From CAMAXB01 sp964476565 (lineage in GTDB: Bacteria; Verrucomicrobiota; Verrucomicrobiia; Opitutales; Opitutaceae), in NCBI GenBank assembly GCA_964476565.1, contig CAYZBG010000006.1, positions 1 through 64,000 on the forward strand: a DNA stretch of 64,000 bases. The letters run 5' to 3'. The notes under the pieces were generated by a model, which saw only the letters and a program-made list of their open reading frames with translations, was not told where the DNA came from and ran no database searches. The stretch's first letter is position 1; the number at the start of each line of letters is the position of its first letter. Shown here piece after piece: positions 46,981 through 54,636 of this stretch. Both the position numbers and the translations under genes were made by a program.

Positions 46981-47286
46981 TCACCACACAATCTTCCGCT
47001 TCGCCGGATCAGCCTGCTGACGGTAAAAGAGCGCCGTTGCGCCCACCGCGCCGGCACAGACGCAGCGACCTTCGTCCGCGATGCGCTCGACGAGGGTCGC
47101 CCGCTCATGCCGGTCGGCGCCGAGGAAGCGCAACTTCACAAGCTCGTCGGTGTTGAGGCAGCGCTGCAGCTCCTTGAAGAATTCCGGCGTCAGCCCGGCC
47201 TTCCCGACCTTAAGGGCGGGCTCCAGCGTCTGGCCGAGACCGCGGAGAAACGTCTTCTGCGCACCGGTGAGGGGAAACTCGTACAT
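46981..47286 (-). CDS. yhbY: CRS1-YhbY (CRM) domain RNA-binding protein
   Basis: 101 residues from ATG 47286; a longer frame to 47385 adds unrelated residues. 'LTGAQKTFLRGLGQTLEPALKVGKAGLTPEFFKEL' contains the family pattern (read in parts: 'RGLGQTLEPALKVGKAG', 'LVKLRFLGADRHERA'), with the basic G-K-A-G loop. YhbY binds pre-50S ribosomal particles in E. coli. It lies convergent with slyX and divergent from the TonB-like gene. Confidence 0.9.
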   Translation of the reverse strand: MYEFPLTGAQKTFLRGLGQTLEPALKVGKAGLTPEFFKELQRCLNTDELVKLRFLGADRHERATLVERIADEGRCVCAGAVGATALFYRQQADPAKRKIVW

Positions 47287-47401
47287 GGATTCGTCGGATA
47301 GCCTTCTGGGGTCGGTCGGCCGAGGCAAGGAGGCTGTGCCGGATTCTTTTGTTCGGAAAATTCCGGATGGCAGGGGTTCGACCAAATGCTATGCCAATGC
47401 C

Positions 47402-49033
47402 ATGCGAAAATCATGGTGCCTGTTCTGGAGTGTGCTCGCCGCCTTTACACCCATGGCGCCGGCCCAGGATCTGACGATCACACCCTTGGCGTGGATCAAC
47501 ACGGAGGACGCACCCGACAGCCTGCCTCAATCGAGTGATCGCCGGAAGCCGGACCTTCCCGAGCAGATCAAGGCTCTCGGACAACCTGCCTACGCGGAGG
47601 TACGCCTGGTTGTAGCCCCGTCGGGCGCGGTTGCTCGGCAGGAGGTGGCGGCATCCTCGCCGTGGCTGCGCCCGGATATGCCCCCGCTGGGTCGTTTCAA
47701 GGCGGCAAAACGTGACGGACGGCACGTCTGGAGCGAGGTCCGCTACCTGGTGATCTTCAATCCGGCGACGGCGCGCGAGTCGGGTCCCGAGGCCACGCCG
47801 CGCCTGATCGAGGTGGTGCCTCCGGCGGGCTTGCCAGCGCGCCCTGGGACCAGCGACACCATCGTACCGGTCCGGGCGGAGGTTGACGAACAAGGCCGGG
47901 TGGTGGGAGCGCAGGTGTTGGCGGGCGAGGAGCGTCTCGCCGACGAGGCGCGGCGCGCGGTCCTGCGCTGGCGGTTCGCACCGGCGAGAAAGAACGGAGT
48001 CGCCGTCCCAGCTAGCGTCGACGTACCGGTGGTGTTTGGCGCGTTCGATGCCGTCGCTCCCGGCGAGTCGCATGAAATGCCCGAACCGGTGAAGCGAGTG
48101 AGACCGGTTTATCCTCACGGCCTCATGCTGTCGGGTTTGACCGGGGAAGTTGTGGTGAGCTTCGTCGTGTCCCGCGAGGGCCGGGTGCGTTCGGCTGAGG
48201 TGGTCCGCTCGAGCAATCCGGGGTTCGATGAAGCGGCGTTGGATGCGGTGACGCAGTGGACCTTCAAGCCGGGCAAGGTGAAGGGCGTGCCCGTGAACAC
48301 GCGCATGCAGGTCCCGATCGTATTCGCGATTTCCGGTGAGGAGTCGCGTTCGCCCTACCGATTCAACAGCAAGCCGGAGGCGCAAAAGGGCCTCCCACCC
48401 GAATTTCGCTTCGATCATGCCCCGACCGTGCGCGGAGCAGTGGTGCCCGTGTATCCCTTCGAGGCGCTCGAGGCGCGCGCGGGAGGCAAGGTGGTCGTCC
48501 GCGTGGTCATCGACGAACGCGGTGCGGTGGTGGCGACAAAGGTGGCGGAAAGCCCCCGGCCGGATCTCGGCCTCGCCGCGCAGGCGATGATCGAGTGCTT
48601 TGAATTCACCCCGGCGTCCCGCGAAGGCCGGCCGACGCCCACGGCCTTTGCGTTTGAGGTCACGTTTGATCCCGTTGGTACCGGCGATGCCCCGGTGTCG
48701 GACCGGGCGGCGAGCATGATGCGCGCCTTGGCAAAGGGAAACCTGAAGCTCGCTCTCGCCAAGGAACTCGACGGCCCCGTGACACCGGTATCGCAGCGGA
48801 GGCCCCGGTTCCCACTCGACGTCCCCGGCGATGTGGCCTCCGGCCGTGCCGTGGTGGAGTTCATCGTCGACGAACGCGGGCTCGTTCAGCTGCCGCGCGT
48901 CATCGAGGCGTCTTTGCCCAGTTTCGGCTATGCGGCCGTCCAGGCCGTGTCGACGTGGCGCTTCCGCGCGCCGGCAATCGCGGGCGATCCCGTCCGAGTC
49001 CGCGTGCGGCAGGCGATCACGTTCGATCGCTGA
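47402..49033 (+). CDS. Secreted protein with several TonB C-terminal domains
   Basis: 543 residues from ATG 47402; signal peptide 'SWCLFWSVLAAFTPMAPAQ'. The mature chain contains about four TonB-C-like units, each with a 'V-x-V-R-V-V-I-D-E-x-G-x-V' strand pair and an 'A-x-x-W-x-F-x-P' helix end: near 155-225 ('VRAEVDEQGRVV', 'RAVLRWRFAPA'), 240-310 ('VVSFVVSREGRVRSAEVV', 'AVTQWTFKPG'), 340-420 ('VVRVVIDERGAVVATKV', 'MIECFEFTPAS') and 455-540 ('VVEFIVDERGLVQLPRV', 'AVSTWRFRAP'). It lacks the N-terminal anchor helix of true TonB, so it is probably a periplasmic or outer-membrane-facing adaptor. Confidence 0.8.
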   Translation: MRKSWCLFWSVLAAFTPMAPAQDLTITPLAWINTEDAPDSLPQSSDRRKPDLPEQIKALGQPAYAEVRLVVAPSGAVARQEVAASSPWLRPDMPPLGRFKAAKRDGRHVWSEVRYLVIFNPATARESGPEATPRLIEVVPPAGLPARPGTSDTIVPVRAEVDEQGRVVGAQVLAGEERLADEARRAVLRWRFAPARKNGVAVPASVDVPVVFGAFDAVAPGESHEMPEPVKRVRPVYPHGLMLSGLTGEVVVSFVVSREGRVRSAEVVRSSNPGFDEAALDAVTQWTFKPGKVKGVPVNTRMQVPIVFAISGEESRSPYRFNSKPEAQKGLPPEFRFDHAPTVRGAVVPVYPFEALEARAGGKVVVRVVIDERGAVVATKVAESPRPDLGLAAQAMIECFEFTPASREGRPTPTAFAFEVTFDPVGTGDAPVSDRAASMMRALAKGNLKLALAKELDGPVTPVSQRRPRFPLDVPGDVASGRAVVEFIVDERGLVQLPRVIEASLPSFGYAAVQAVSTWRFRAPAIAGDPVRVRVRQAITFDR

Positions 49034-49077
49034 AGAAGTGCAACCGGGTGTGTCCGCCCGGCTGAGGTCCGTTCGTT

Positions 49078-49104
49078 GTGATCATGGACGCCATCCATGA
49101 TCAC
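49078..49104. promoter_or_regulatory. Perfect palindrome covering the SRPBCC start codon
   Basis: Arms GTGATCATGGA (49078-49088) and TCCATGATCAC (49094-49104) are perfectly complementary over 11 bp with a 5-base spacer. The ATG at 49097-49099 is inside the right arm. As DNA it could be a dimeric repressor site. As RNA it would lock the start codon in a hairpin. Confidence 0.65.
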
Positions 49105-49573
49105 CACCGCCACCCTTCCACCGGCTGAGTGCGAGCTGACCCTCTCGCGCATCCTTCCGGCCCGGCGCGAGGCCGTCTACGCCGCCTGGACCCGGCGCCT
49201 TCCGGAATGGTGGGGACCCCATGGCACGACCGTGCCGGATTTCGAGATGGACCTGCGGCCGGGCGGGAGCTTTCGCACCGTCCTGCGGGCGGCGGATGGC
49301 ACTGAGTTCACGACCCGGGGTGTCTTCCTCGAGGTGGTGCCCAACGAGCGGCTGGTGTTCACCGACGCCTTCGATCCGGGCTGGTTGCCGCACCCCGAGA
49401 TTTTTTTCACCGGATTCGTCCGGTTCGAAGCCCTGTCGGGCGATGCTGCCCGCTGTACCGTGCGTGCGCTCCACTGGACGGCCGGACAACGGGCACGGCA
49501 CGAACGCATGGGGTTCCACCCGAGCTGGGGCGAGAGTCTGGACCGCCTGGCTGCCCTCGTCGCCAAACACTGA
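49097..49573 (+). CDS. SRPBCC (AHSA1-like) domain protein
   Basis: 158 residues. 'LSRILPARREAVYAAWTRRL' with following 'EWWGPHG', 'MDLRPGGSFR', 'GVFLEVVPNERLVFTD' and 'MGFHPSWGESLDRLAALV' are the usual blocks of the activator-of-Hsp90 homologue 1-like family, a helix-grip fold with a hydrophobic pocket. In many bacteria these genes sit beside an ArsR repressor and DoxX or VOC genes; the last two follow here and no ArsR is in view. The ligand is unknown. Confidence 0.88.
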   Translation: MITTATLPPAECELTLSRILPARREAVYAAWTRRLPEWWGPHGTTVPDFEMDLRPGGSFRTVLRAADGTEFTTRGVFLEVVPNERLVFTDAFDPGWLPHPEIFFTGFVRFEALSGDAARCTVRALHWTAGQRARHERMGFHPSWGESLDRLAALVAKH

Positions 49574-49581
49574 ATACTTCC

Positions 49582-50022
49582 ATGAGCCAACTGCCTCCCT
49601 CCTCCCCCGGGCGCGTCGCCCGTCTCGTTCCCGCCGTGGCGCGTGTGCTGCTCGGCCTGCCGCTGACCGTCTTCGGTCTCAACGGTTTCCTGAACTTCAT
49701 CCCCCAGCCGGAGGTGGCGCTGCCCGAGCGTGCGACCGCCTTCGTCGGGGCCTTGGTCGCATCCGGGTACATGATGCCGCTGATCGCCGGAACTCATCTG
49801 CTCGTCGGCGTCCTGTTGCTCGTCAACCGTGCCGTGCCGCTCGCCCTCGTGATCTTTGCCCCGTTCATGGTCCACAGCGTGGCCTTCCACCTTTTCCTGG
49901 AACGTTCCGGCCTGCCCATGGCCTTGGTCTTCCTCGCGGTCGAACTCTACCTCGCGTGGGTCTATCGCGCGTCGTTTCGCACCCTCTTTGTCGCCGTGCC
50001 TCCCGGCCGGCCCACCGCCTGA
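49582..50022 (+). CDS. DoxX-like membrane protein
   Basis: 146 residues with four membrane segments ('RVLLGLPLTVFGLNGFLNFI', 'FVGALVASGYMMPLIAGTHL', 'LLLVNRAVPLALVIFAPFMV', 'LPMALVFLAVELYLAWVYR'). The topology and the 'G-L-N-G-F' turn match DoxX-type proteins of the AHSA1/DoxX/VOC gene sets. Role unknown; linked in some bacteria to thiol or oxidative stress. Nine bases after the SRPBCC gene. Confidence 0.8.
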   Translation: MSQLPPSSPGRVARLVPAVARVLLGLPLTVFGLNGFLNFIPQPEVALPERATAFVGALVASGYMMPLIAGTHLLVGVLLLVNRAVPLALVIFAPFMVHSVAFHLFLERSGLPMALVFLAVELYLAWVYRASFRTLFVAVPPGRPTA

Positions 50023-50040
50023 ACCAGCAACTTTTTTCCC

Positions 50041-50490
50041 ATGAAGACACCCTGCCACCTGCATCCCTACCTCTTCTTCGGCGGCAACTGTGCCGAAGCG
50101 CTGGAGTTCTATCGCACCGCCCTCGGCGCGCAGATCGATGTGATCATGCGCTACAACGAAGCCCCGGATCCGCCGCCGCCCGGCATGCTCCCGCCCGGGT
50201 ACGAGAACAAGGTCATGCACGCCTCCTTTCATCTGGGCACGAACATGATCATGGCCTCGGACGGCTGCGGCGAGGTCGGCGGCTTCAACGGCTTCATGCT
50301 GTCCCTCTCCGTGCCCACCGAAGCGGAGGCGGACCGGCTTTTCGGCGCCCTCGAACAGGGCGGCAAGGTTGAGATGCCGCTGGGAAAAACGTTCTGGTCC
50401 CCGCGTTTCGGCATGGTGCGCGACCGCTTCGGACTCGGCTGGATGATCAACCTCGTGCCTCCCGGTACGGAAAAGGCCGCCTACGGGTGA
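50041..50490 (+). CDS. VOC-superfamily protein, PhnB-like
   Basis: 149 residues. 'HPYLFFGGNCAEALEFYRTALGA' (in pieces), 'YENKVMHASFHLGTNMIMASDG', 'GFNGFMLSLSVPTEAEADRLFGAL' and 'PRFGMVRDRFGLGWMINLV' are the typical blocks of the PhnB/3-demethylubiquinone methyltransferase-like branch, a paired beta-alpha-beta-beta-beta fold. The substrate is unknown. Third gene of the SRPBCC/DoxX operon. Confidence 0.88.
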   Translation: MKTPCHLHPYLFFGGNCAEALEFYRTALGAQIDVIMRYNEAPDPPPPGMLPPGYENKVMHASFHLGTNMIMASDGCGEVGGFNGFMLSLSVPTEAEADRLFGALEQGGKVEMPLGKTFWSPRFGMVRDRFGLGWMINLVPPGTEKAAYG

Positions 50491-50515
50491 GGGAGGCCCG
50501 GTCGGCGCCCGGGGC

Positions 50516-50875
50516 CTACACCCGCTGGAGGTGCGTGTCCTTGAAGGCGGACGGATACTTGAGGCCGTAGCCGAGCAGCCGGTCGAAGCCGATGTGCGCG
50601 AACCAAATGAGCACGAAGGGATACAGTCCGGGCGCGTCGAGCGCGGCGGCGGCGGCCGCGAGCAGGGCGGGTCCGAGGTAAGTGTGCAGGGCGTTGTAGG
50701 ACCACGCTCCCACGGCGTGGCCGCGCAGGTAGCCGAGCGCGGCCACGTCCGGGGCGAGGAAGAGCAAAGCGAACAGGCCCCAGGAGGCCCCGAGCTTGCC
50801 GTAGGCCACGGTCGCCGCGATCAACACGACAAGGCCTTCGGCATGCAGGAGCAGTCTCGGACCGGAGAGTGTCAT
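50516..50875 (-). CDS. DUF4260 membrane protein
   Basis: 119 residues, three to four membrane helices. 'FLAPDVAALGYLRGHAVGAW' with following 'YNALHTYLGPALL' and the C-terminal 'IWFAHIGFDRLLGYGLKYPSAFKDTHL' (in parts) match the conserved D, H and GYGLKY residues I associate with DUF4260. Function unknown. Start ATG 50875. Convergent with the VOC gene. Confidence 0.82.
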   Translation of the reverse strand: MTLSGPRLLLHAEGLVVLIAATVAYGKLGASWGLFALLFLAPDVAALGYLRGHAVGAWSYNALHTYLGPALLAAAAAALDAPGLYPFVLIWFAHIGFDRLLGYGLKYPSAFKDTHLQRV

Positions 50876-50926
50876 GGCGCGAGCAGAGCGGATTCGCCGT
50901 CCGGCTGCGAGCCCGGCGCCGGCCGC

Positions 50927-51295
50927 TCACCAGTCGCGCCACAGGCTCGCCGGTCCTTCGCCGTGACCGTACTTGCGGGGATCGAGTCCGGCGGCGAGGG
51001 CGATGCGATTGAACAACTCGCACAGCTCCTCGGCTTCGCTGGTCTCGATCACGTTACCGCCGTGGTCCTCGTTGAGGACATTGAGCGCTTCCACCGCCGT
51101 TTGGAACGCCTGGAGCTTTGCCGGCTCGCTGGCGTTCTCGCCCATCGCGAGCAGGCTCGCCAGCAAACGATCGAGGATGGCCTCGGCCTCAGCGCAGGTT
51201 TCCTCGGTGTACTGCTCCAATTCGTCGTAGGTTGCCCACAGCGCGAACGGGTAAAACTCCCGGGTGGCGTCCAGGCGGTCGGCGTAGCTTTGCAT
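50927..51295 (-). CDS. Small acidic protein, DUF5713-like
   Basis: 122 residues from ATG 51295; the frame continues upstream but overlaps the lipoprotein gene in another frame. Mostly helical and acidic ('YTEETCAEAEAILDRLLASL', 'ALNVLNEDHGGNVIETSEAE', 'ELCELFNRIALAAGL'), which resembles DUF5713 proteins, where a conserved E-T-x-E/A-x-E segment occurs near the end. No known function. Codes opposite to nothing else credible, and codon use fits the neighbours. Confidence 0.6.
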   Translation of the reverse strand: MQSYADRLDATREFYPFALWATYDELEQYTEETCAEAEAILDRLLASLLAMGENASEPAKLQAFQTAVEALNVLNEDHGGNVIETSEAEELCELFNRIALAAGLDPRKYGHGEGPASLWRDW

Positions 51296-51348
51296 GCAAA
51301 GGGCAGGGGAGTCGCCTGACGCCGGGCGGGCGTCGGGCGGCTTCGACG

Positions 51349-51783
51349 TCACGGCGTCGTGGTCGGCCGGTTTTGCGCCGCATCCTCGTACTGCTTGAGC
51401 ATGGCCAGCGAGGGATGTTGCTGGTGGTCCGAGCGCGAAGGACGCACGGTCTCGTCGGGGTAGCGGCTCGTGGGATTGCGCATGATGTCGCCCACCACGT
51501 ACCGCGGGGCGGTCGAACCGTCGGAGGAGGTCGGACGCTCGTCGAGGTAGATCAGCCAGGCGGCCTGCGGGTCGCGGGTGAAGCGGTAGTTTTGCCGCGA
51601 GACCAACTGTGCAATGGACTGCTCGGTTGCTCCCGCTGGCACTGGCACGGCCGGCCCCGAGACCGGACGGATGAGCACATAGGCCGACCGCTCCTTGGGC
51701 AGCATCGACGCGCAGCCGGAGAGGGTGACGACAAGCGCAACGAGCAGCAGCCGCGCGCCAACGGTGGGGAGGAAGGAGGGCAT
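51349..51783 (-). CDS. Predicted lipoprotein
   Basis: 144 residues with signal peptide 'LLLVALVVTLSGCASML'; the lipobox L-S-G-C gives a lipidated Cys24. The mature part has 'RSAYVLIRPVSGPAVPVP' and 'NYRFTRDPQAAWLIYLDE', with a low-complexity C-terminus. No family recognised. The next 162 bases to the GNAT gene hold nothing I recognise beyond its probable promoter. Confidence 0.7.
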   Translation of the reverse strand: MPSFLPTVGARLLLVALVVTLSGCASMLPKERSAYVLIRPVSGPAVPVPAGATEQSIAQLVSRQNYRFTRDPQAAWLIYLDERPTSSDGSTAPRYVVGDIMRNPTSRYPDETVRPSRSDHQQHPSLAMLKQYEDAAQNRPTTTP

Positions 51784-51945
51784 GGGCAGAAAGCGACGGG
51801 CGGTGATGTGAACGACGGGGCGGGAACCGGGTAGGAGGAACTTGGAACGACGCCGGAGCGGTGAGAACGATCGCCGGCGTTTCCGCCTTCGATTGGCAAA
51901 AGAAACACCCCTCGGCGCGTGGCCGCAAGTTCGGATCGTACGCGC

Positions 51946-52431
51946 CTAAGCTTCGTGAAAAGCGGCGGCGTAGCCAACGACGAAGGCGGGTCCTTCGGTC
52001 CATCCCAAGGCCATGAAGTGCTCGTTAGAGGGGTCGAACGGACAGGTAGGCTGGGCAATGGGCACAAAGCCGAACCGTCGGTAGTAGCGGGGATCGCCAA
52101 GGACAAACACGGGCAGATGTTGCGCCCGGATCTCGGCGAGGCTGGCGGTGATCAACCGGGTACCGACGCCCCTCCGCTGCACGTCGGGCCGCACCGCGAC
52201 CGGCGCGAGATGGTGTCCGATCACGGTGTCGCCGTGGTAAGCCGGCGAGTACGCAACATGGCCCGCCACCCCGTGGTCATCGCGGATCACCCATTCGTGC
52301 GTGAGCCGGCCCTCTGTTCGGAGGCGGGCGACGAGCCGGGACTCATAGCGGCTCGGAGCAAAGGCGGCGTCGAGCAGCTGCGTGATGGAACCGTAATCCG
52401 GCGGGGTCGCCGCGCTGACATGAAAAGCCAT
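51946..52431 (-). CDS. GNAT N-acetyltransferase
   Basis: 161 residues from ATG 52431. The acetyl-CoA loop is 'VRPDVQRRGVGTRLI' (R/Q-x-x-G-x-G/A), preceded by 'LAPVAVRP' and followed by 'VFVLGDPRYYRRFGFVP', the Y-R-R-F-G-F block of the YhbS/N-acetyltransferase subgroup. The acceptor is unknown. Divergent from the thioesterase gene across a 121-base gap. Confidence 0.88.
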   Translation of the reverse strand: MAFHVSAATPPDYGSITQLLDAAFAPSRYESRLVARLRTEGRLTHEWVIRDDHGVAGHVAYSPAYHGDTVIGHHLAPVAVRPDVQRRGVGTRLITASLAEIRAQHLPVFVLGDPRYYRRFGFVPIAQPTCPFDPSNEHFMALGWTEGPAFVVGYAAAFHEA

Positions 52432-52552
52432 AGGTGGGCTTAAATGGGGCCGTTCCAAGGCAACTCACGCGCACGCGATTCCGGCAATCTGATTCGAAGA
52501 ATCGGCGTCGACGGGTGGACAGCGACGGCGTTTGCAGGCTTTGTCCGGACCC

Positions 52553-52984
52553 ATGGCCGAACCTCTGTCCTTCTCGATCACCCGGCGGGTGGAGTTTCAC
52601 GAAACCGATGCCGCCGGCCTCATGCATTTCTCGAACTTCTATCGCTGGATGGAAGTTTGCGAGCACGCCTGGTTCCGGGCATGCGGCGCGGCCATGATGA
52701 GCGTGTCCCCGGAGGGTGATCGGCTCGGTTGGCCGCGGCGGGAAGCGTCCTGCCAATTCCTTCGCCCCTTGCGGTGCGGAGACGAGGTGCGGGTGACCGG
52801 CACGGTGGTGGAGGTCGGGACGACGCAGCTTACCTTTGCGTTTGTGTTCGAGAAGGACCGGGCCGGACGTTGGACGGAAGTGGCCCGTGGCACGATGTCG
52901 ACGGTGCACGTGCGGCAGGATGCGGACGGTCGGATGGAAGCCGTACCCATGCCTGAAGCGACCCGGAAGGCTTTCTCCGCGTGA
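52553..52984 (+). CDS. Hotdog-fold acyl-CoA thioesterase, YbgC/FadM-like
   Basis: 143 residues from ATG 52553; an in-frame ATG at 52532 is less likely. 'VEFHETDAAGLMHFSNFYRW' holds the catalytic Asp of the 4-hydroxybenzoyl-CoA thioesterase family (E-T-D-A-A-G-x-x-H). Later strands 'CQFLRPLRCGDEVRVTGTVV' and 'AFVFEKDRAGRWTEVARGTM' (in parts) fit. It hydrolyses acyl-CoA thioesters; chain preference is unknown. Confidence 0.87.
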   Translation: MAEPLSFSITRRVEFHETDAAGLMHFSNFYRWMEVCEHAWFRACGAAMMSVSPEGDRLGWPRREASCQFLRPLRCGDEVRVTGTVVEVGTTQLTFAFVFEKDRAGRWTEVARGTMSTVHVRQDADGRMEAVPMPEATRKAFSA

Positions 52985-53001
52985 AGGGACGGCGCCCGTC
53001 C

Positions 53002-54636
53002 TCAGCCGGCACGGCTGGTCGCCCAACCCAGCGGAGAGAATGCGCACACGACAGCCAGCCAGAGCACCGCGAGGATCAAGAGCGCACAGCGATAGATCCG
53101 TCGCTCCATGGCGGTCATGGTGGAGGCAGTGCTGGTACCGGGACGCCAGGTTTCGGCTGAGCCTTGCGACCCTGCGGGCCGATGGCGGCTGACTGCAACC
53201 ATCACGGCGGTGCAGACGAGCGTGATGACGAATCCCCAGTTCAGCGGGCTCTGCAGGTAGCGCGGCAAGGCATTGGAAATGTCCTTCGAACCGAGCATCC
53301 AGAACGTGACCGCACCCAGCAAAGTGCCGACGATCAAGGTTGCGGTTGCACCACGGGGAGTGGCGGTCGTGGTGAAGATGCCGGCGACCACGCACACGAA
53401 GACCGGAGGCGCAAGCAGTGACCAGAGTTGTATCAAGTAAGCAAATACGCCTTTGAATTCGCGGATCCCAGGTGCAAGGAGCGCGCAAAGCACGAGGATA
53501 CCGACCATGAGCACCCGCCCGAGGCGCACCCGCGCCCGTTCCGACAGCCCGGGGAAAGCCCGGCCGGCGAAATCGAAGGTGAGCATCGAGGCTGCGGCCG
53601 AGAGTCCCGCCGCCACCGTGCCGAGGATGGCCGCAAGCAGGCCGGCGAGCACGAGGCCCTTGAGACCGACAGGCAGGTAGGTGGAGACGAGTTGCGCGTA
53701 AGCCTGGTCGGGGTGGGCGAGGTTGGGTAAAAGCCTGGCTGCGACGACCCCGGGCGCCGCGATGATGAAGAGCGCCGCCACCTTGAGAAAGGCGGCGAAG
53801 ATCGCGCCCATCTTCGAATGAAAGAGGCTCCGTGCGGCGAGGGCGCGTTGCACGTAGTCATGATCCGTGCAGTGACCGTGCACACCGAGGATCATCGCTC
53901 CCGTCAGGAGCGGCAGCCAGCCGAAGGCGTGGTCCCAGGGCTGGACCAGATTCCACGGGCTGCTCCCGTCGCCGGCGCGCGTCGCGAGCACTTCGCTCCA
54001 GCCGCCGGCGGCTCCAACGCTCACGATCAGGGTGACCGTGCCACCGGCCAAGAGGAGGGTCGCCTGCAGGAGATCCGTCCACAGCACGGAGCGCAGCCCG
54101 CCGAGAATGGCGTACGTGCCGGCGGCCGCCGCGATCGCGAACACGGCGAAATGAAAAAAGACCTCGCCGTTGCCGCCGAGCAGGCTCGTGAGCACGGTCG
54201 CGCCGGCGTAGAGCGCGGTAGCGATGTTCGCGGCGAGGATCATGACCACGTTGATCCCGGAAACGAACAGACGCGCGCCCGGACTGTATCGCCGCTCGAA
54301 GAACTCCGGCGCCGTGCGCAGCCGTAGCGAGAGATAGACGTCGACGAAGAACACGGCGAGCAACACGAAGCACAAGGCGCCGACCATCTGGAACGCGCCT
54401 GCGACCAGGCCGATGCTGTAGGCGAGCCCGGCCTGACCGACGAATTGCTGGCTGGAGATGTTGGCGGAGAACATCGACGCCCCGATCAACGGCCACGTCG
54501 CTTCGCGATCGGCGAGGAACAGCGTGTCTGTGTTCCGAATCCCGCGGCGGCCCATCCATACCCCAAAGACGATCACCAGCAGGAAATACCCGCCGACGAT
54601 GCCGGCGTCCCACGGCGACAGCGTGGAGGCGTTCAT
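53002..54636 (-). CDS. Sodium/solute symporter (SSS family)
   Basis: 544 residues with 13-14 membrane segments. 'GRRGIRNTDTLFLADREATW' and 'IGASMFSANISSQQFVGQAG' carry the N-terminal family signature; 'GGLRSVLWTDLLQATLLLAG' is the SSS helix motif, as in SGLT-type carriers of sugars, amino acids or vitamins. Follows a sulfatase gene with a 4-base overlap, so it probably imports the desulfated sugar or a related product. Confidence 0.92.
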   Translation of the reverse strand: MNASTLSPWDAGIVGGYFLLVIVFGVWMGRRGIRNTDTLFLADREATWPLIGASMFSANISSQQFVGQAGLAYSIGLVAGAFQMVGALCFVLLAVFFVDVYLSLRLRTAPEFFERRYSPGARLFVSGINVVMILAANIATALYAGATVLTSLLGGNGEVFFHFAVFAIAAAAGTYAILGGLRSVLWTDLLQATLLLAGGTVTLIVSVGAAGGWSEVLATRAGDGSSPWNLVQPWDHAFGWLPLLTGAMILGVHGHCTDHDYVQRALAARSLFHSKMGAIFAAFLKVAALFIIAAPGVVAARLLPNLAHPDQAYAQLVSTYLPVGLKGLVLAGLLAAILGTVAAGLSAAASMLTFDFAGRAFPGLSERARVRLGRVLMVGILVLCALLAPGIREFKGVFAYLIQLWSLLAPPVFVCVVAGIFTTTATPRGATATLIVGTLLGAVTFWMLGSKDISNALPRYLQSPLNWGFVITLVCTAVMVAVSRHRPAGSQGSAETWRPGTSTASTMTAMERRIYRCALLILAVLWLAVVCAFSPLGWATSRAG

